DNA of 64,000 nucleotides from NCBI GenBank assembly GCA_030141605.1, contig JAQGDQ010000022.1:702501-766500 (forward strand). The letters are read 5' to 3'. Source of the DNA: Tubiluchus corallicola. Taxonomy: Eukaryota; Priapulida; Priapulimorpha; Priapulimorphida; Tubiluchidae. Below, in pieces: positions 1-16,386 of this stretch (position 1 is the first letter of the stretch; every line of letters starts with the position of its first letter). The translations under genes were made by a program, and so were the position numbers. The notes under the pieces are model-generated. The model saw only the letters and a list, made by a program, of their open reading frames with translations. It ran no database searches and had not been told where the DNA came from.

Positions 1-109
1 CAAATTCGATTAACTAAGATGTAATTTTAACGTAATTTTTCTGAATGCGACCTTCGCAAAGGCGTCTTATATTTATATGACGGAGAAAAACCAAAAGACG
101 AAAGACATA

Positions 110-400
110 AGGGAGAAAGAATAAAACAAAGAAAGAAAAGAAGGAAAAAAGGAAAGAAAGAAAGAAAAAAGAAAAATGAAGAAATGTATAAGTAAGTGAA
201 TGAATGAATGAACTAATAAATAAATGAATAAATGATGAAAAGACTAACCAAAAAATGAAATGAATAAACGAACGAGTAAATGAATGAATGGATAGATGGA
301 CGACACTAAATGTACGAATGAAAGAATAAAAAAATGAACAACTATATGAATGAATAATGAACGGAAAATGAGTGTATGATTAAACGACTAGCCAAACAAG
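110..400. repeat. Degenerate tetranucleotide tract (GAAA / GAAT / AAAT)
   Basis: A purine-rich stretch begins with GAAA units and passes into AATG, AATA and AACG units in loose four-base register for almost 300 bases. It looks like a decayed tetranucleotide microsatellite. Similar tracts occur at 23976-24125, 25610-26160 and 33800-33905. Confidence 0.6.
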
Positions 401-2551
401 TGAAATATCAGAGGAACCTAGAATTAGGATCGGCCAGAATAGTCAAGAGGCAGGGTAAGATAGATTAACGACAGGTTTAGGACTGGGCCAGAAAAGTGAA
501 ACATGGCAAAGTAAGGCAAGAAAGGCAAGGAAAAGAAATGTAAAAAACAGAAAATTCAAAGAATGAAAATCCTAGCATTATTTGAGAGATACAATCGTTT
601 TTGCCGTGTGTCCTTTACCCTGAAATACCAATGCCAAAGCGAGGCAATATCGTAATTCATCATGTTCCGGTTTGGACAACTAATACGCGAAAACAAAACT
701 TGTTTACGCCTAGCAGCATAATTCTGTCCATGTGGCACTATATTAGCGGTGTTTACTCAATATATCAGCCAAAAATATTTACGATGCCTCGGCAAAATGC
801 GGTTACAACTTACAATTCTCCAATCCAGACCCCACCGTTCCAAACATTTCTGTTACAAAACAGATGCGACCTATAAGCGACATTATTAAGTTCACCAGAT
901 TCCATGATACCAGTTAATTTTTTCATCGATTCTTGTTAAGTTAAGATTATTGTCATGTATAGCTTACGACATGTCATATCCCTCAAACTTGTGGCCATCT
1001 TAGCTTGTCATCATAATCTATTCAACTTATTAAAATCTTGTAATTAAAATCGTACTACGTTTGGTCACTGGTCGGGTTTGATTTAATTATAATACTTGCA
1101 ATCTTTTGCTCATTGAAGGTTTGTTGGTATATATTAAACTTCATTCACCAGTTTACCAGCACTTTAATGGAATTAGCTCTCAGGAATATGTGTCATTGAT
1201 TATTAAACACTTTCTCTTGGTTGTAGTATGCGTTTTGTTTCTGGTTCTCTTATGTTTATCCGGGATAAAGATGTTTTAAAAATAGATTTTTCATTTTGGT
1301 CGCCTTCCCTTGAACCTCTATAGAAAATTGTTTCGCTGATAACTATATCATAATTGCTTAAAAACGAACAGCAACACATCACAAAATACATGATACATCC
1401 AATAATTGTTTATAGTTTTATAGTCGTGGAGCTGGGGGGGGGGGCACCTTGCATCCACACAGGATTTAACGAAACTAAGTTTAGTAACTTCTCTTTATCG
1501 TCCTAATGTTAATGTTTCAAGATGTTAACAAGAAAAAAGCCGATGCGTCCATGTTATGAGGCGTAATATCCAAGTACCCATAAACACCAAAATGTAGCAA
1601 AAACACATATGACTCTGTAACTCAGTATCAAAATGACTCCAAATAAAAAGTTAAATCTATGTCTTTACGTTAAGAGAACCTATTAAACTGTCAGCAGTGC
1701 TTCAGTAAATTTAAGATGGCCGCCTGAAATGGCTAAATCTGTTTTGGACCAAGGAAACCTTGTTACTGATGCTGCCAAGGCTTTAATAAATTCAGAATGG
1801 CTGCAAAAAGTGCAGCATTATTATAGTAAATACACTTAAAAGAAATGATATGCCTATGTTTTCTGGACCAAGAAAGCCAACGGACGAAAGTTTGGCATAT
1901 CTTCAAGTATCAGCAAAAATTAAAATTAAAAGAAATAAATTAAAAAAGTACATATAATTCTAGTTGTCTCTCTTATAATATGCCTAATATAAAATAGGCC
2001 TAATACATGACGTGCTATACACGTGTCCATAATTGACAACTCATCCTTTGCTGAAGCCAAACAATGTGTTTATTACATAGGTCTCTTCCAACTATTAAAG
2101 CACAAACAGTATTAAATCGTCTAGATAGGGATGCTGTTGCAAATGTAATCAGTACATGTCACTGACTTATTCTACTAACTTTGCTAGATTAGCTTTGTTT
2201 ACTTGCATTAAAAATTAAAGTTCCTGTAATTTGAAATTTAAGCTCTATGATGACATTGACTTTTATTTTTTTGGATTCCCACTAGTATAAAGGAAGTAAA
2301 TATGTTTGGTGGCGAGGAAAATGATTGATGAGGGCTAATCTGTTACAAGTAAGTTAAAAATGAATTTGTCAATATTACCACCATGCAAAGGGTCTCACGT
2401 TTTCCCGTAATATCATATGCGAACTACTGGGTTGCTCTACGGAAACGGACTCACATTGCTATCCCTAAGATTCATTCTGTCAGAGACCATGAATGGTCAC
2501 ACCTAGACAATTAATTAGAGCCTGTGTGGATTCTCAAGTCTATTTTTGAGA

Positions 2552-2925
2552 CTGATAACGGAGATATTCTTAAAAACACGTTAGACTTTTGTCAGCTGAC
2601 GTTCTACGCAGAAAACATAGACACCGCGACGTTGCCATATTTTATGATGATAGTGATATTTTAGACCTTCAAGTATACAACAAAATTATCATTATTTCAT
2701 ATCCAACCTTGCTATGTAGTAGCAGAAGACCCCCTAATAAGTTTTACTTGCTGCATACCCATTGCCTATGGCGTAGGCCTACTATTTTGTAGCATACAAT
2801 GCAAATGTTGTTTGGCGCTACTCAGTAATTCTGTTGAGCCACTGGTTTCTCAAGGCTAATAACAGAGATATTCTCAAAAACACGCCAGACTTTTTTCAGC
2901 TGACGTCCTGCCAGAAAACGCACGC
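2552..2925. repeat. Diverged direct repeat, offset about 304 bp
   Basis: The segment starting near 2554 (ataacggagatattcttaaa) recurs near 2858 (ataacagagatattctcaaa). Both copies continue through 'cagacttt..tcagctgacgt' and 'cagaaaac' for roughly 75 bases with scattered substitutions. Origin unknown. Confidence 0.6.
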
Positions 2926-2989
2926 ATAACATTTCGTTTGGTTATATTTCTATGCTTAATTGTAGCAATAACGCAGTTTTTGTATTCTT

Positions 2990-3480
2990 GGCGGCCATCT
3001 TGACACATCTTGGCGGCTATCTTAATGCCTCTATTGCATTGCTGGCATCTCTAGCAAGCTTAGTAGTTTCCTTTACCCAGAAAACATAAGTTTAGACATT
3101 TAATTGAAGTCATTTAGAAACCTGGGCAAGTGAGAATGTAATATTTTTGCTTGCGTTTTGTCATTTATATATGGCGCCATTTTGAGTTTTTTGAACCACT
3201 ACTGACATCACTAAGAAATTTGGAATGTTTCCATGACCCGAAAAATATAGAATTAGCCATTTATTTGAGGTCACTTTTATTTGGATATCGAGTTACCGAG
3301 ATTTGATATTTTTGATCATGTATGCCATTTGATTTTTTTAAAGCACAGCTGACATAGGTAAGTGTTTGATGCTTTCCTTGGCCCTGAAACGCAGATTTAG
3401 TCATTTATTTGGAATAGTTTGGATATTGGGATACCTAGGTATATCACTTTTGTGTTTTTGCTGGAATCTTGGATATAACA
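2990..3480. repeat. Three diverged tandem units of about 145-160 bp
   Basis: Three successive units share the order: 'ctgacat/ctggcat' block, 'tttcc..acccgaaaa/gccctgaaa' block, 'ttag.catttatttgaagtcattt' block and 'gatattgggatacc' block. Anchor points fall near 3091, 3252 and 3395. Units are clearly related but diverged, so the array is old. No coding potential was seen. Confidence 0.5.
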
Positions 3481-3649
3481 TGTCGTAACATGAATGCATA
3501 TTTAGATTTTCTCCTGTTATTTCCCGTCTCGAAAGTGTTTTAGGACCATAAGGTGAAGCTAGTAAATTTTGCTGCGGTAAATAACGTGGAGGGCAAAATG
3601 ACCCCTGTAGCCCCGACTGTTAGGTTCCACGGGAAGAATCGTGGAACTT

Positions 3650-3652
<3 letters not shown>

Positions 3653-3699
<47 letters not shown>
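3653..3699. repeat. (TA)n microsatellite
   Basis: About 23 uninterrupted TA units. Confidence 0.95.
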
Positions 3700-3701
<2 letters not shown>

Positions 3702-4019
3702 GATGGATGTCTTTGCTGATGTTCTTTTTGAAACTAGTATATTGTTGTATTCAGAAAAACAATTTTCTATAAGGGCTCCACGGGAAGAGACCTAAGAGAA
3801 AAACTGCGCTATCGCAATAGCAAATTAGTTACAATTCTCGTACCACTTAAATGTGTTAAATTACCACTTTTAACTACGGAATCCCAGTTAAAAAGTAGCA
3901 AAAATTTTAAATATACGCTACATATAACTGGAGAGACAGCAAATAATCCTTTTGGACATGACACCATAACACTATTAATTTTATGCAAAATAAGCTCCTG
4001 AACATTACACAGGAACGGT

Positions 4020-4325
4020 ATGCCATTTGAAGAATATTCCGGGGACACTGATGATTTCATAACTGACAATATGCCTATTGGGGAGTATTTTAGGGATATT
4101 GGAGATCTGTACTTAAATCATGAGATATTTCGCCATGATGCCTATTCAAAGTACGCAAGAATAAAACGTTTGGGCCAAACTAATGCACTAATACAAGTAT
4201 TCATTGATGAGTGTCACTTCACTGAAGTACATGAGAAATTAGCATACGAACTCATCGATTTAGCAAGCGATGTGGTGGGTCTGATGCGCCTGCCTGTTAT
4301 TGGATTGATCGAATTGTTCACTTGA
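4020..4325 (+). CDS. Unidentified 101-codon open frame
   Basis: An ATG-to-TGA frame whose product is acidic and of ordinary amino-acid composition, unlike the low-complexity frames around it: it contains D/E-rich stretches such as EEYSGDTDDF and a HFTEVHEKLAYELIDLASD helix-like segment. I do not recognise a family. No flanking exon with matching splice phase was found and there is no signal peptide. It may be a single-exon gene, a lone exon, or a leftover of a mobile element. Chance is also possible. Confidence 0.2.
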   Translation: MPFEEYSGDTDDFITDNMPIGEYFRDIGDLYLNHEIFRHDAYSKYARIKRLGQTNALIQVFIDECHFTEVHEKLAYELIDLASDVVGLMRLPVIGLIELFT

Positions 4326-5812
4326 TGGTTCCTATGCTTACATTTTATTACATAAAAACAAAAAAGTCAACGTTGATATTAACTATGGTGGTTTTACGAA
4401 ATAACAATAGATTTGTCGACTTCTTTCATGGCACGTCTGATTTGTGCTATTTGGCGTAGGACGATTGTTAGATGATTTTCGTTTTTACTTTTGAACTTTT
4501 GAATTTTTGCTTGATGTGCCATTTGTTTGAAAAGTCACCAATAGCAAAAAAATGAGAAATTTATTTATGCCTACAAATAGCACATACTAAAATGTGCTTG
4601 CCAAATTAATGTAGCCGACACCACTCTATGTTGAAGTTGCAGTCTACATTCATGTCACCCAGATTATCTTAGACTCTAGAATGAAATGAATTATTTTAGA
4701 TACAGAGAGTTTAGCAGTTAACACAATCCTGCTAGCAGTTATCCAATTCTTTAATTTACATGGACCTACTCGATGCTTTCATCTGTTATTCTTATGTGAT
4801 AGTCGAGCCTATATTTTCTCTATCACACACTAATCTATCACGCTAGTCCATATTTACTATATATGGTTCAGCTTATGTTTACCTTTCTTATATAGGTACT
4901 TTTCTGTATGAACTGAGATGTAGTTTTTGAACGTTTGAATACAATTGCACAAGTCAACTTCAGTCTTACATCCGCATAAATTACCTATTAACAGATTTCT
5001 GTCGATTAGTATAAACGAGTGAAACAGTGGGAGTTGTGCATGGTATTTTTGTATAAAAAGTGAGACAGTTTTCCTTATACAACGTTAATTTTGCTACTGT
5101 ACATTACCGTACGGTTTTGAGTACCACAATGTACACTAAAGAATAAACCCAGATGACTTTCAACTGCGATAGCTGTGGTCTTCATTAAGGCTTTTGAAAG
5201 ATCTTTGTGTTACTGCCGTACTGTATTATTGAAAGATAACACCTTTGTACAACCCAGGCAAGAACACTGCCGATTCTGTCGCTATCACAACAGAATGTAC
5301 CACTGCAGGGAGATGGCAGGTAAATTGAAGTAGTACACAAATGGGTTCGCTGTTTGCATACAGGCAGTAAAAACAGCACCACCGAAGAGAATCCATGTTA
5401 CTCTAGGTCCCAATATGCTTTACCAATAAACGTTAGCAGCTCCGAGTTCTCTGCCCAACTGTTTAGTGTTTCCTTTCAAGAGGACATTTTCTTCTGCAAT
5501 ATCATTTTTTATTGCAATTTCACGGTAAAGACGTTGAATGATGTAATGAATATACATTTATCTCCGCAGATGCATATGTTTGTTTTAGACTTAAAAAGAA
5601 TCTCAGAAAATCTTCGGCAGTGGACGTGGAGAATCTCTAATAAATTTTGGTCCCATTAACATCAAACAAGTTGGGTGCCAGAAAACCAGAGATACCATAC
5701 ACTTCTAAATCCATTCACACTATTCTTAATTTCGAAGGTAACCGCCAGCCTATATCATACACACGGCGTAACTGTTAGGGAATACAGTATAACATTAGGA
5801 AATGTCATGTAC

Positions 5813-5878
5813 AATAAAATAAAATAAAATAAAACATCATCATCATCATCATCATCATCAACAACAACAACAACAAAC
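5813..5878. repeat. Compound microsatellite (AAAAT)n(CAT)n(CAA)n
   Basis: Four to five AAAAT units, then about nine ATC/CAT units, then about six CAA units, directly abutting. Confidence 0.95.
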
Positions 5879-8800
5879 ACTATATGTGTGCAGATCACGA
5901 GTACCTTGTTACACTAATTGATTCTGCTTGCTTGTTTAAATTTATGTAACTATGTACTTTAAACTCTGATGTAGTTTTTTCCGGGCGTAGGATGCTCTGA
6001 TGAAGCTTAGCTATTAATCAGTTTTAATCTTGGAGTTCTATACATGTACTTTGTCACTTTTAAAACACGTTTGGAAATATTATGTATTACACGAAACTTA
6101 CCACACAGTTATGATATGAAACGGTATAGTTGACTTAGGAGACATGCTAAAGACTATACTAATATCCTAAAGTTTTAACAAGATTGAAGTCGGAACCAGC
6201 CATTTTTTGTCCAATGGTTTATTCTAAGTGAAAAAATGGCTTGCTTTTGTTAACACAACATTTACAATAATTTCGACTCGGGGTGTCGAGGGACTCGATG
6301 AACTCCAGATCATGGTCTAGAAAAGACTTCATTGATATTATTGCTGTCGTCTAGAATTTAAGAAGGCCATTTTCTAGAGCACTCACGTAAAGTTTCCATG
6401 TGACGATCCATTGCGAATTGGCAGAGCCTTTGGCTTTTTTTCGAAAGTGATGTTACCGCCGCTACCGTGAATTCAAAATGGCAAATCAAAATGCGGAATT
6501 CGTTATATTATATTCTTGTAAAAAGTTTCATGACGAATTCACGAAACTTCGTGCTTTCCTTCAAAAGGTTATACCCGACAAGAACAACAACAGCAACAAC
6601 ATCCAGAAGAGTATGACAAAATATCAATCATTAACATACTTTTGAAATTAGATTATAAATAATTAATCAATTGCCCATAAATCTCTAAATTAATCGCAAA
6701 AATTATTTACTTAGTTAGCAATTGCTATAGCATGGTCAAATGAACACTTGAAAAAGCTGTATTGATGCCGAACTATGATTGAATTAAACCTGTTAACGAC
6801 CACAAGCGGCTGCGTGGTTTGGAGTAATTCCAATACTTTTTATACTTCAGTAGTTTTTAACCAGTTGTATTTAACGTCTAAAATACTTTGATTTCGATTT
6901 CCCTTTAATCACTGACGAAAATTTTCTCACAGGTTTTCATTTTTGTGCCTCCTGAATTATTGGCTTCCTCAACTAGAAAAAATACTCAAAATGTTAATGT
7001 ATGCAACATATTCAGAATACCATACACAGTACATAGTAAGTAATAGGTTCTTGTTGGAGTGTTCGGAATGTCTCATTTCAAATATAATAGACTCATGTCG
7101 GTTCATCGAATTTTTGTTCATTTTTTCGCTACTTCAGTGTGCGTTTTTGCGATTCACTTGTTAAAAATAATTCATAAATAAATACGCATCAGCAATGCTA
7201 CAGCGTAGCCTCAAAAAAGTTCGTTGGCTGGTCTTAGGTAAAACGATACTGGCAGCTCTTTCGACAGGCATACTGATACACGCCTTGCGCATTGTTATTA
7301 CAGCAGATACTCCTGTCCTGAATAAAGTGCTTACGAAAGTGACATCTTCAGCGTGAAGAGAGATTTTACCTGTCTAGGATCGGTGGTTGATTAAATTGAT
7401 GGTGCTGTAAAGAATAGTCAAGTATTTGCTGTACGCCCTCAAGCGGCTGTTCAGGTTTTTGCAGGTATGCCAGGTCCCCAGCCCGGGCATCCAGGCAGTC
7501 AAGGTTTTTTGTCGGTTGTATTATGTGATTCAGTAAAACGTTAACGCGCTTGGAATCACAAACCTGTAAGACGTTTGTGAATAGAATTAATAATTTATTA
7601 GAATGAGGAATTAAACTGTTCCTCGTTGTCGTATATTACAAACCAATAACAATAATATTGTTATTATCATTTCTACAAACTTTAAACCAATATGCACGTC
7701 ACACTGTATTCTGAGATTTTACATTAATGTACTATATACAAAACTATTATAAGAACATTTCTTCTCTAGGAATTTACGAAAACACATTCAGAGAAGGCAT
7801 TCGAGCAATTTACCTGAACCTAGTCTACCTTCTTGCATGAACTACAAAAAGTACATAATGCATAAAACCAGATTCACATGCTCAAATAATACTGTATCTC
7901 CTAAGGCAAATGAAAATACCGAGTTCTTTGCTTCTGTACAGTTGAACGATTATAAAAGTAACAAAAACGAAGGTTTGAAAGTGTGTATACAGTTAACTGC
8001 TGAAGTACATTTCAAAAAAGGTAGATATAACGAAATATCTTTGGTTTTTCTCACGAAATCACACACCTTGTACTAATGTATTAGTTGGCCCAGAAGCTTG
8101 CAACAATAACTATGCCTTTTTGTTGCATTTGTTGCAGTAGGCATGCAATGCAAACGTAATGAAAACGTTTAACTACATGTGGAAAAACCTATTCTCAAGA
8201 TCTTAATAGCATACTAGGAGACGTCAAAATGTAGCTTCAATAAACTTGTAAACTTGAGCTATTACGCTATTTTTCAATTTTCCAGTCTCCAGTTGAAGTT
8301 GTGGAAACTGTATAATTTATTTCTTTTAACGATGTTACAGGTCTTGCATTCAGGATTGAAGTTTGAAAAAATTCTAAAAAATGTCAACAAAGTTGGTTTT
8401 AAGAAGTGTGCAGGCCTTGTAATCAACAGACGGAGCTGCATAAGAAAATGCCGCAAGTACCTTACTACCTTACTGATGTCACTCATAGGTTACGTAAATA
8501 CATCTAATATAATACAGTATTAAAGTATAGTGGAGTTTAATCAATAACAAAAGGGCATGCAGGACTTACATTTATAGGAATTTATATAATAAGATCTTCC
8601 TTTATAGAACGTCTAGTATAATTAAAATGTTTTATTGCACACAAATGGGTGAAAATCAAAGTGTGTACCACGTCAAATTTTTCATACACAATCATTACTA
8701 ATTTTTGATGCTTCGCGTTTGTCTGCGAAATGGGTATTGACAAAAATTGGCATCAGGAGCGTGCAAAAACAGCGATACGAACGCAATATGCAGATTCGGA

Positions 8801-11161
8801 AGAACGAACATGGTCGACATACATGTTTTGCATCACACACAAATAAAGTTTCGATACCTTTGCAATTATTTTTTACAGTTTCTGACCCTTTGCCAGAGGA
8901 AGAGAAGATAGTACAGCTCACACGACTAAGGTGATGCCATCCATTCATTATTCTCTGAAACGTAGGCGGCGCATTTAAGGTGCGCATTGCGTCACCTTTA
9001 TCTGAGTTGTGGCACTAAATTCACCAGTAATTTGGTACACTAACCTCACCAGTGATTTTGAATCAGTAGTTCTAAGACTATTTTCGAATATATAGTACAT
9101 ACAGTCGTAAACAAATGGACGGCAAAATGTGCTATTAGTAAAATAACAAATTATAAATATTAATAAAATTTAAAAAACGCCATTAGTATTATACTACGGC
9201 TAATCACGTCTTTGACTTTACCGTTGTAAGGTTACTATATAAGCGATGTAATTTAAATGATTTTTAAAATGTCACACCTCAAAACAAATTTTGGTTTCTC
9301 CCAAGTAACGAGATCGTAAACAAGCTCAGTGTTCGCAAACTACGTGATCGTGAATATGGTAGGTTGCGTTATTCATTCCAAGCAAGAAATGTGGGAGAAA
9401 TATAGACGTGAAATACACCGCTTCTAGCTCCTATAAATAAGTATGTTGTAAAACAAACCTATTAATATTACGACAGAAGCGTTTCGCAATTTCCAAATAT
9501 ACCGTTTCAATTTAGTAGCTATATCCAATAGTTCAATAGCATTTTACTGGAAAATGCATCTGATTTCGCAAAAAATTCTACGCAGCCGAACAAATCACAG
9601 CCTTGTTACAGCAGAAACGCAGTTTTGCGCATTGGTATGCACATAAAATTAATGATGGAATTTCTGCAACTTCGTTTGTTTTGTACTTATTGACATCCTT
9701 AGTTTTGTTGAATCTCTTCCAACTACTGAGCTTTAAGTTGTCATTTAGGATATTTACATTGTTCACCTGCAGACTGGTGATCTGCTGTTAGTGCTGCGGC
9801 ACTGTATGAAGGCGCATTTTCTTCTACTTTTCTGTATTACAACACGTAACTGAACTATTCTGTTCATTGGTAGGTTGGAGCCTGCGAATGTCACGTAAGT
9901 TTGGAAACTGCGAATGTCACGCTCACGCTCTATCAAGACAAGCACGTCTACTGTACAACATTGTAAAATATTTCAACAGAACTTATGAAACAAGTGCAGA
10001 TCTATATAATTTTCTCCCCAACTTAAATGCAGTTTTACAGAGGTGAGTAGCTTAGTGTTCCTGTAAATTTAAGTGCACGACTATACTTGTAGAAAGGTTT
10101 GCAAATTATTTCTATAGGCCCATATTGTGTTCGAGGACAATTTCACCTTTTTACCACAAAACAAAGTAAAACAAAGAAGCTCACGATTTAGTTGCGTAAA
10201 GTTTCGCAGTTTGATGCAAACGTGAACTCGAAGCTAATGACCGACTCTTCTTCTCTGGAACGCCAAATGTTAAAATATCGCCATTAAACATTTTCGCATT
10301 ATTATGTAAGCCTATTTTTACTCCTCAATTAAAAGCTCCCATAGCACTAATCCAAAACGCATTTTTAGATATTCAATAACTATAAATCAGTCAATAGATT
10401 CGGGACGCATACTTGGTCTTTTAGGGTACTGAGATGCATTAGAGATCCTACTACAGCTAGGAATTAATTTGCCAGTCTATTATTGCAATGTTTTTAAGTA
10501 AATTAGTTGCGTTGAGTTTTTTTATCTCACGGCAGGGTTAATCGTTTTCAACTTTTCAGTTCCTATCATGAACATTTTGAAAATTGGACGGCGCATAACT
10601 TGCATAACGGTGGTTTGCCACGAAGAACAACAGTCGTGCTGATAAGTATTTATAATGGCGTGCATGTACAGTTGAGTTAGGCCCACAATTAATAAAAGAT
10701 TGCTGCTTTCTTGCGGCATACTAGAGAAAATTTGCCTGTTAAACTATAGATTTCTTTAAAAGGTTTTACAAAGTCTGCTCCTTCAATGACAAAATGTGTA
10801 GCTATTAAACTTTGTTTTGACATAATTGTAATATCCTGCTCACGTATTTCAAGGGTATCTATATAAATTCTAAGTTAACCTCGAGAGACACATACTTATT
10901 TGCAAATGTATAATATGTATCATCATGCATTTGAAAACAAATAGCACACGATTCTAGTCTTTCTAGAAACAGTGACTTTGTCAGCAAACGTTCACGTTTC
11001 ATCATTCATTGTCTTGCGTGCAAAACGAAAGCCTCCCAAAATATCCTAGTCGCCATTTTGATAAATCATGTTCAATACACTGAACTCCACACCATAGCGA
11101 CTTGCGAATGACTTCGTGCGTGTTATGCGAACTTTTAACTCATTGTTTATAGTGCACCCCC

Positions 11162-13851
<2,690 letters not shown>

Positions 13852-13899
13852 GATCCGCAGGTATTCCGGAAGAAACTTTAACACGTCTTCACTTATCAC

Positions 13900-14130
13900 A
13901 CATGATTTTTCACTGAACGGTTACTACGTCATTGCAACTACGTAATCACGAGCTTATGAGGAACTAAAGCCCATAACAGCAACATTCAAGAAAGTTTAAC
14001 CAGTTACTGGGCGCCTGGCATTTCGCTTACATGTTTCTTCGCTCGTAGGATCGCGCTACCAATGTCACGTGACACATGCTCAAGCCGCAGGTGTAAAGGA
14101 GGCGTGGTTTGCACGCGGGTGCTAACCAGT
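13900..14130 (-). promoter_or_regulatory. Probable promoter region of the SOSTDC1-like gene
   Basis: This segment directly upstream of exon 1 is richer in G+C and CpG than its surroundings. It holds a ten-base palindrome GTCACGTGAC at 14064-14073 (an E-box/CLEAR-type CACGTG core) and a GGAGGCGTGG GC-box-like stretch near 14097-14108. No TATA box at a convincing distance was seen. The promoter assignment is inferred from position and composition. Confidence 0.4.
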
Positions 14131-16345
14131 TAAAGAAAACAGTACCAAATTTCGGATTGTAACTCAAAATACATGTAATGCAATGGAAAAGTAACGGAAA
14201 AGTAAAACACTGATTTTTAAAAAAGACAATTGGAAGCCTAATTTATTTAGATTTTCATTATTGCGCGCTGTCAGCAATAGATACGTAGAGTAGCGATAGG
14301 CCAGTTAGGCCGTCTTTTTAGAAAAACGTTGCACATAAAATAGACGCTTTATTTGACCAGTTACAGGGACAGTCTCGCGTTAATTGACTAATAACTTGAA
14401 ATGGAAATTTTAAACTTTAATTTATCCAGTCCATGTTTCATTGCCAATGTCAGGCAGCAGTGTCGTATTTCGTTTTTCGCTTCTGCAAAGTCGCAAACAC
14501 GTGAGACACGCTCGAAGAAGCGTTAAGTCTCCCAAGCTGTGACAGCGTTAGCAATGCTCCCCGGCTGCTGTTTTTCATACTTAGAATGAAAAATATTTTG
14601 GTTTTTGTTAAAGCACTAAAATGTAAAGGATGCCAGAAAATGATTTTCCCTTTTGTGCAAAAGAAACAAAAAAGAACAGACAAAACTGGTAACGCCATGA
14701 GAAAGAGCTCTTAATTTTGAGTAAAAAACACAATACGGCCCCTAATCGCAACTGTAAGGGCCATAAATGAACAGGGTACGATTCATGCCTATTTCCCAAT
14801 GGGAATATCTATTTCCCATTTTTTCAAAATTTTGTTCCTCATATTCCGTAATAAGAAGTCGAAAGAATTTAAAAATCTTAAATAAGAAATTTTATAACGA
14901 CTAAAATATTAAAAATGCGTCTATTTCGATTGTGATGACTGTTAAGTGTACAGGGCTATCATTTCCTGACACTCTGTATAATTAGACCATAGATCAAAAT
15001 GAGATTTGGCGATTTAACAGAAAATTCAGAATGGAAAATAAAATTTTTAATCTTCATAAGAATTTAAGCCTGCAATTGGTTTTTGAAACATTCATTAGAC
15101 ATTAGTATTAACTACACCCATATCTGTGCGTGTACACATCATCAAAACGTTATCTTTCATCTTTTTTTAAGAAGTACGAAGAGCCATCCTGTAGATACAC
15201 CATATAAACATTAAGTCAGGGGCACTTTTTATTTTTTATTTTTTATTCGCTGTTTATACGCTGTGTCATTGAAGTTTTTTTGTATGTGTAACTCTTTAAT
15301 GTTGACTGGTTTTTAATACCCAAATAGCGAAAGTTGTAAGCAAAACATACTTGCGTAGATAGAACTTAATACTTTAACTTAGTTTATAGCAAGTAACAAA
15401 ACGTTTACTATCGCAGCCATAGTGGTAATTGTATCTTTACTCAATGTTTGTTTAAGAGGCATAAATCGCTATAAAGGTAGTTGCTATTTATATCGGAATG
15501 ACTTATTTTGAGTCACTCTGAGAAACATTTATACTCACGCAACTGAAGATGAATTTCAAAGGCTTTTGAATGTCAGAAAGACAATATACACACGCCCAAC
15601 TGTTGAGAGCACGGCTTGCGGATGTTATTGTTGTTATATAATTTTACTTTGTTATAATGTCAAATAAATACATTGGTGTCAAATTAACATTTTAAAATCA
15701 CACCCATATTGTTTTGATATTGCATTGAAAGGCGACAGTTGTTGTTTCTTGTTCAAAACCTCTGTGAAGAATGCCTTCAAGCATATTTCTATACGTCAAA
15801 GCAAGTTAATAACCAACAGAAGTAAATCTCACAAATCACTTTTTGAATGGAAAAAGATGATCTTGAAGTTGTTGGCCAGAGAGGGGCGAAATAAAAGAAA
15901 AAATCAGATAAAACTCAGAAAAAGGAGAAAAGGGAAGAAATTTAAAATAAGGTTGTCAATTAAATCAAAAAGCTGAAATATAATCAAAGTTGTGGTGATT
16001 TAAGTGACGTGAATCTAATGAGCATCTAAAGTTTTTATGGCGTTATAACCAAATGCGGCAATTGGAAAATTTTAACAATGGCTTTAATCAGTTAATGAGT
16101 CCATAATGAGATACACACAGTAAATTTGCTGTAATTTCACAATATTTCAATCCAAACTGTGGCATAAAAGCATATTTTCTTGTTTCTTGATAGATCGAAA
16201 GATGATGATATGATAAGATAAAATAAGGTAAAATTGATTTAAAGTCAATGATTTATATGTATAACATGTTAGCTCTTTATCTACTATATTATGAGTTACT
16301 GTTCAGTGTAAAACTTAATTAGCCTAAAATCTAAACTAGTAAACT

Positions 16346-16386
16346 TGATGATGATGATGATGATGATGATAATGATGATAGTGATG
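16346..16386. repeat. (GAT)n microsatellite
   Basis: About eight pure GAT units, then an interrupted continuation. Confidence 0.9.

Larger units (their letters stand above)
1..11161. other. Intergenic region, no gene recognised
   Basis: Eleven kilobases without an open frame resembling a known family or a convincing exon with splice sites. Contents listed separately: a degenerate tetranucleotide tract near 110-400, diverged repeats at 2550-3480, a (TA)n run, an (AAAAT)/(CAT)/(CAA) compound repeat and one unexplained 101-codon frame at 4020-4325. A run of 13 G lies near 1432-1444. Remaining sequence is AT-rich and unremarkable. Confidence 0.6.
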
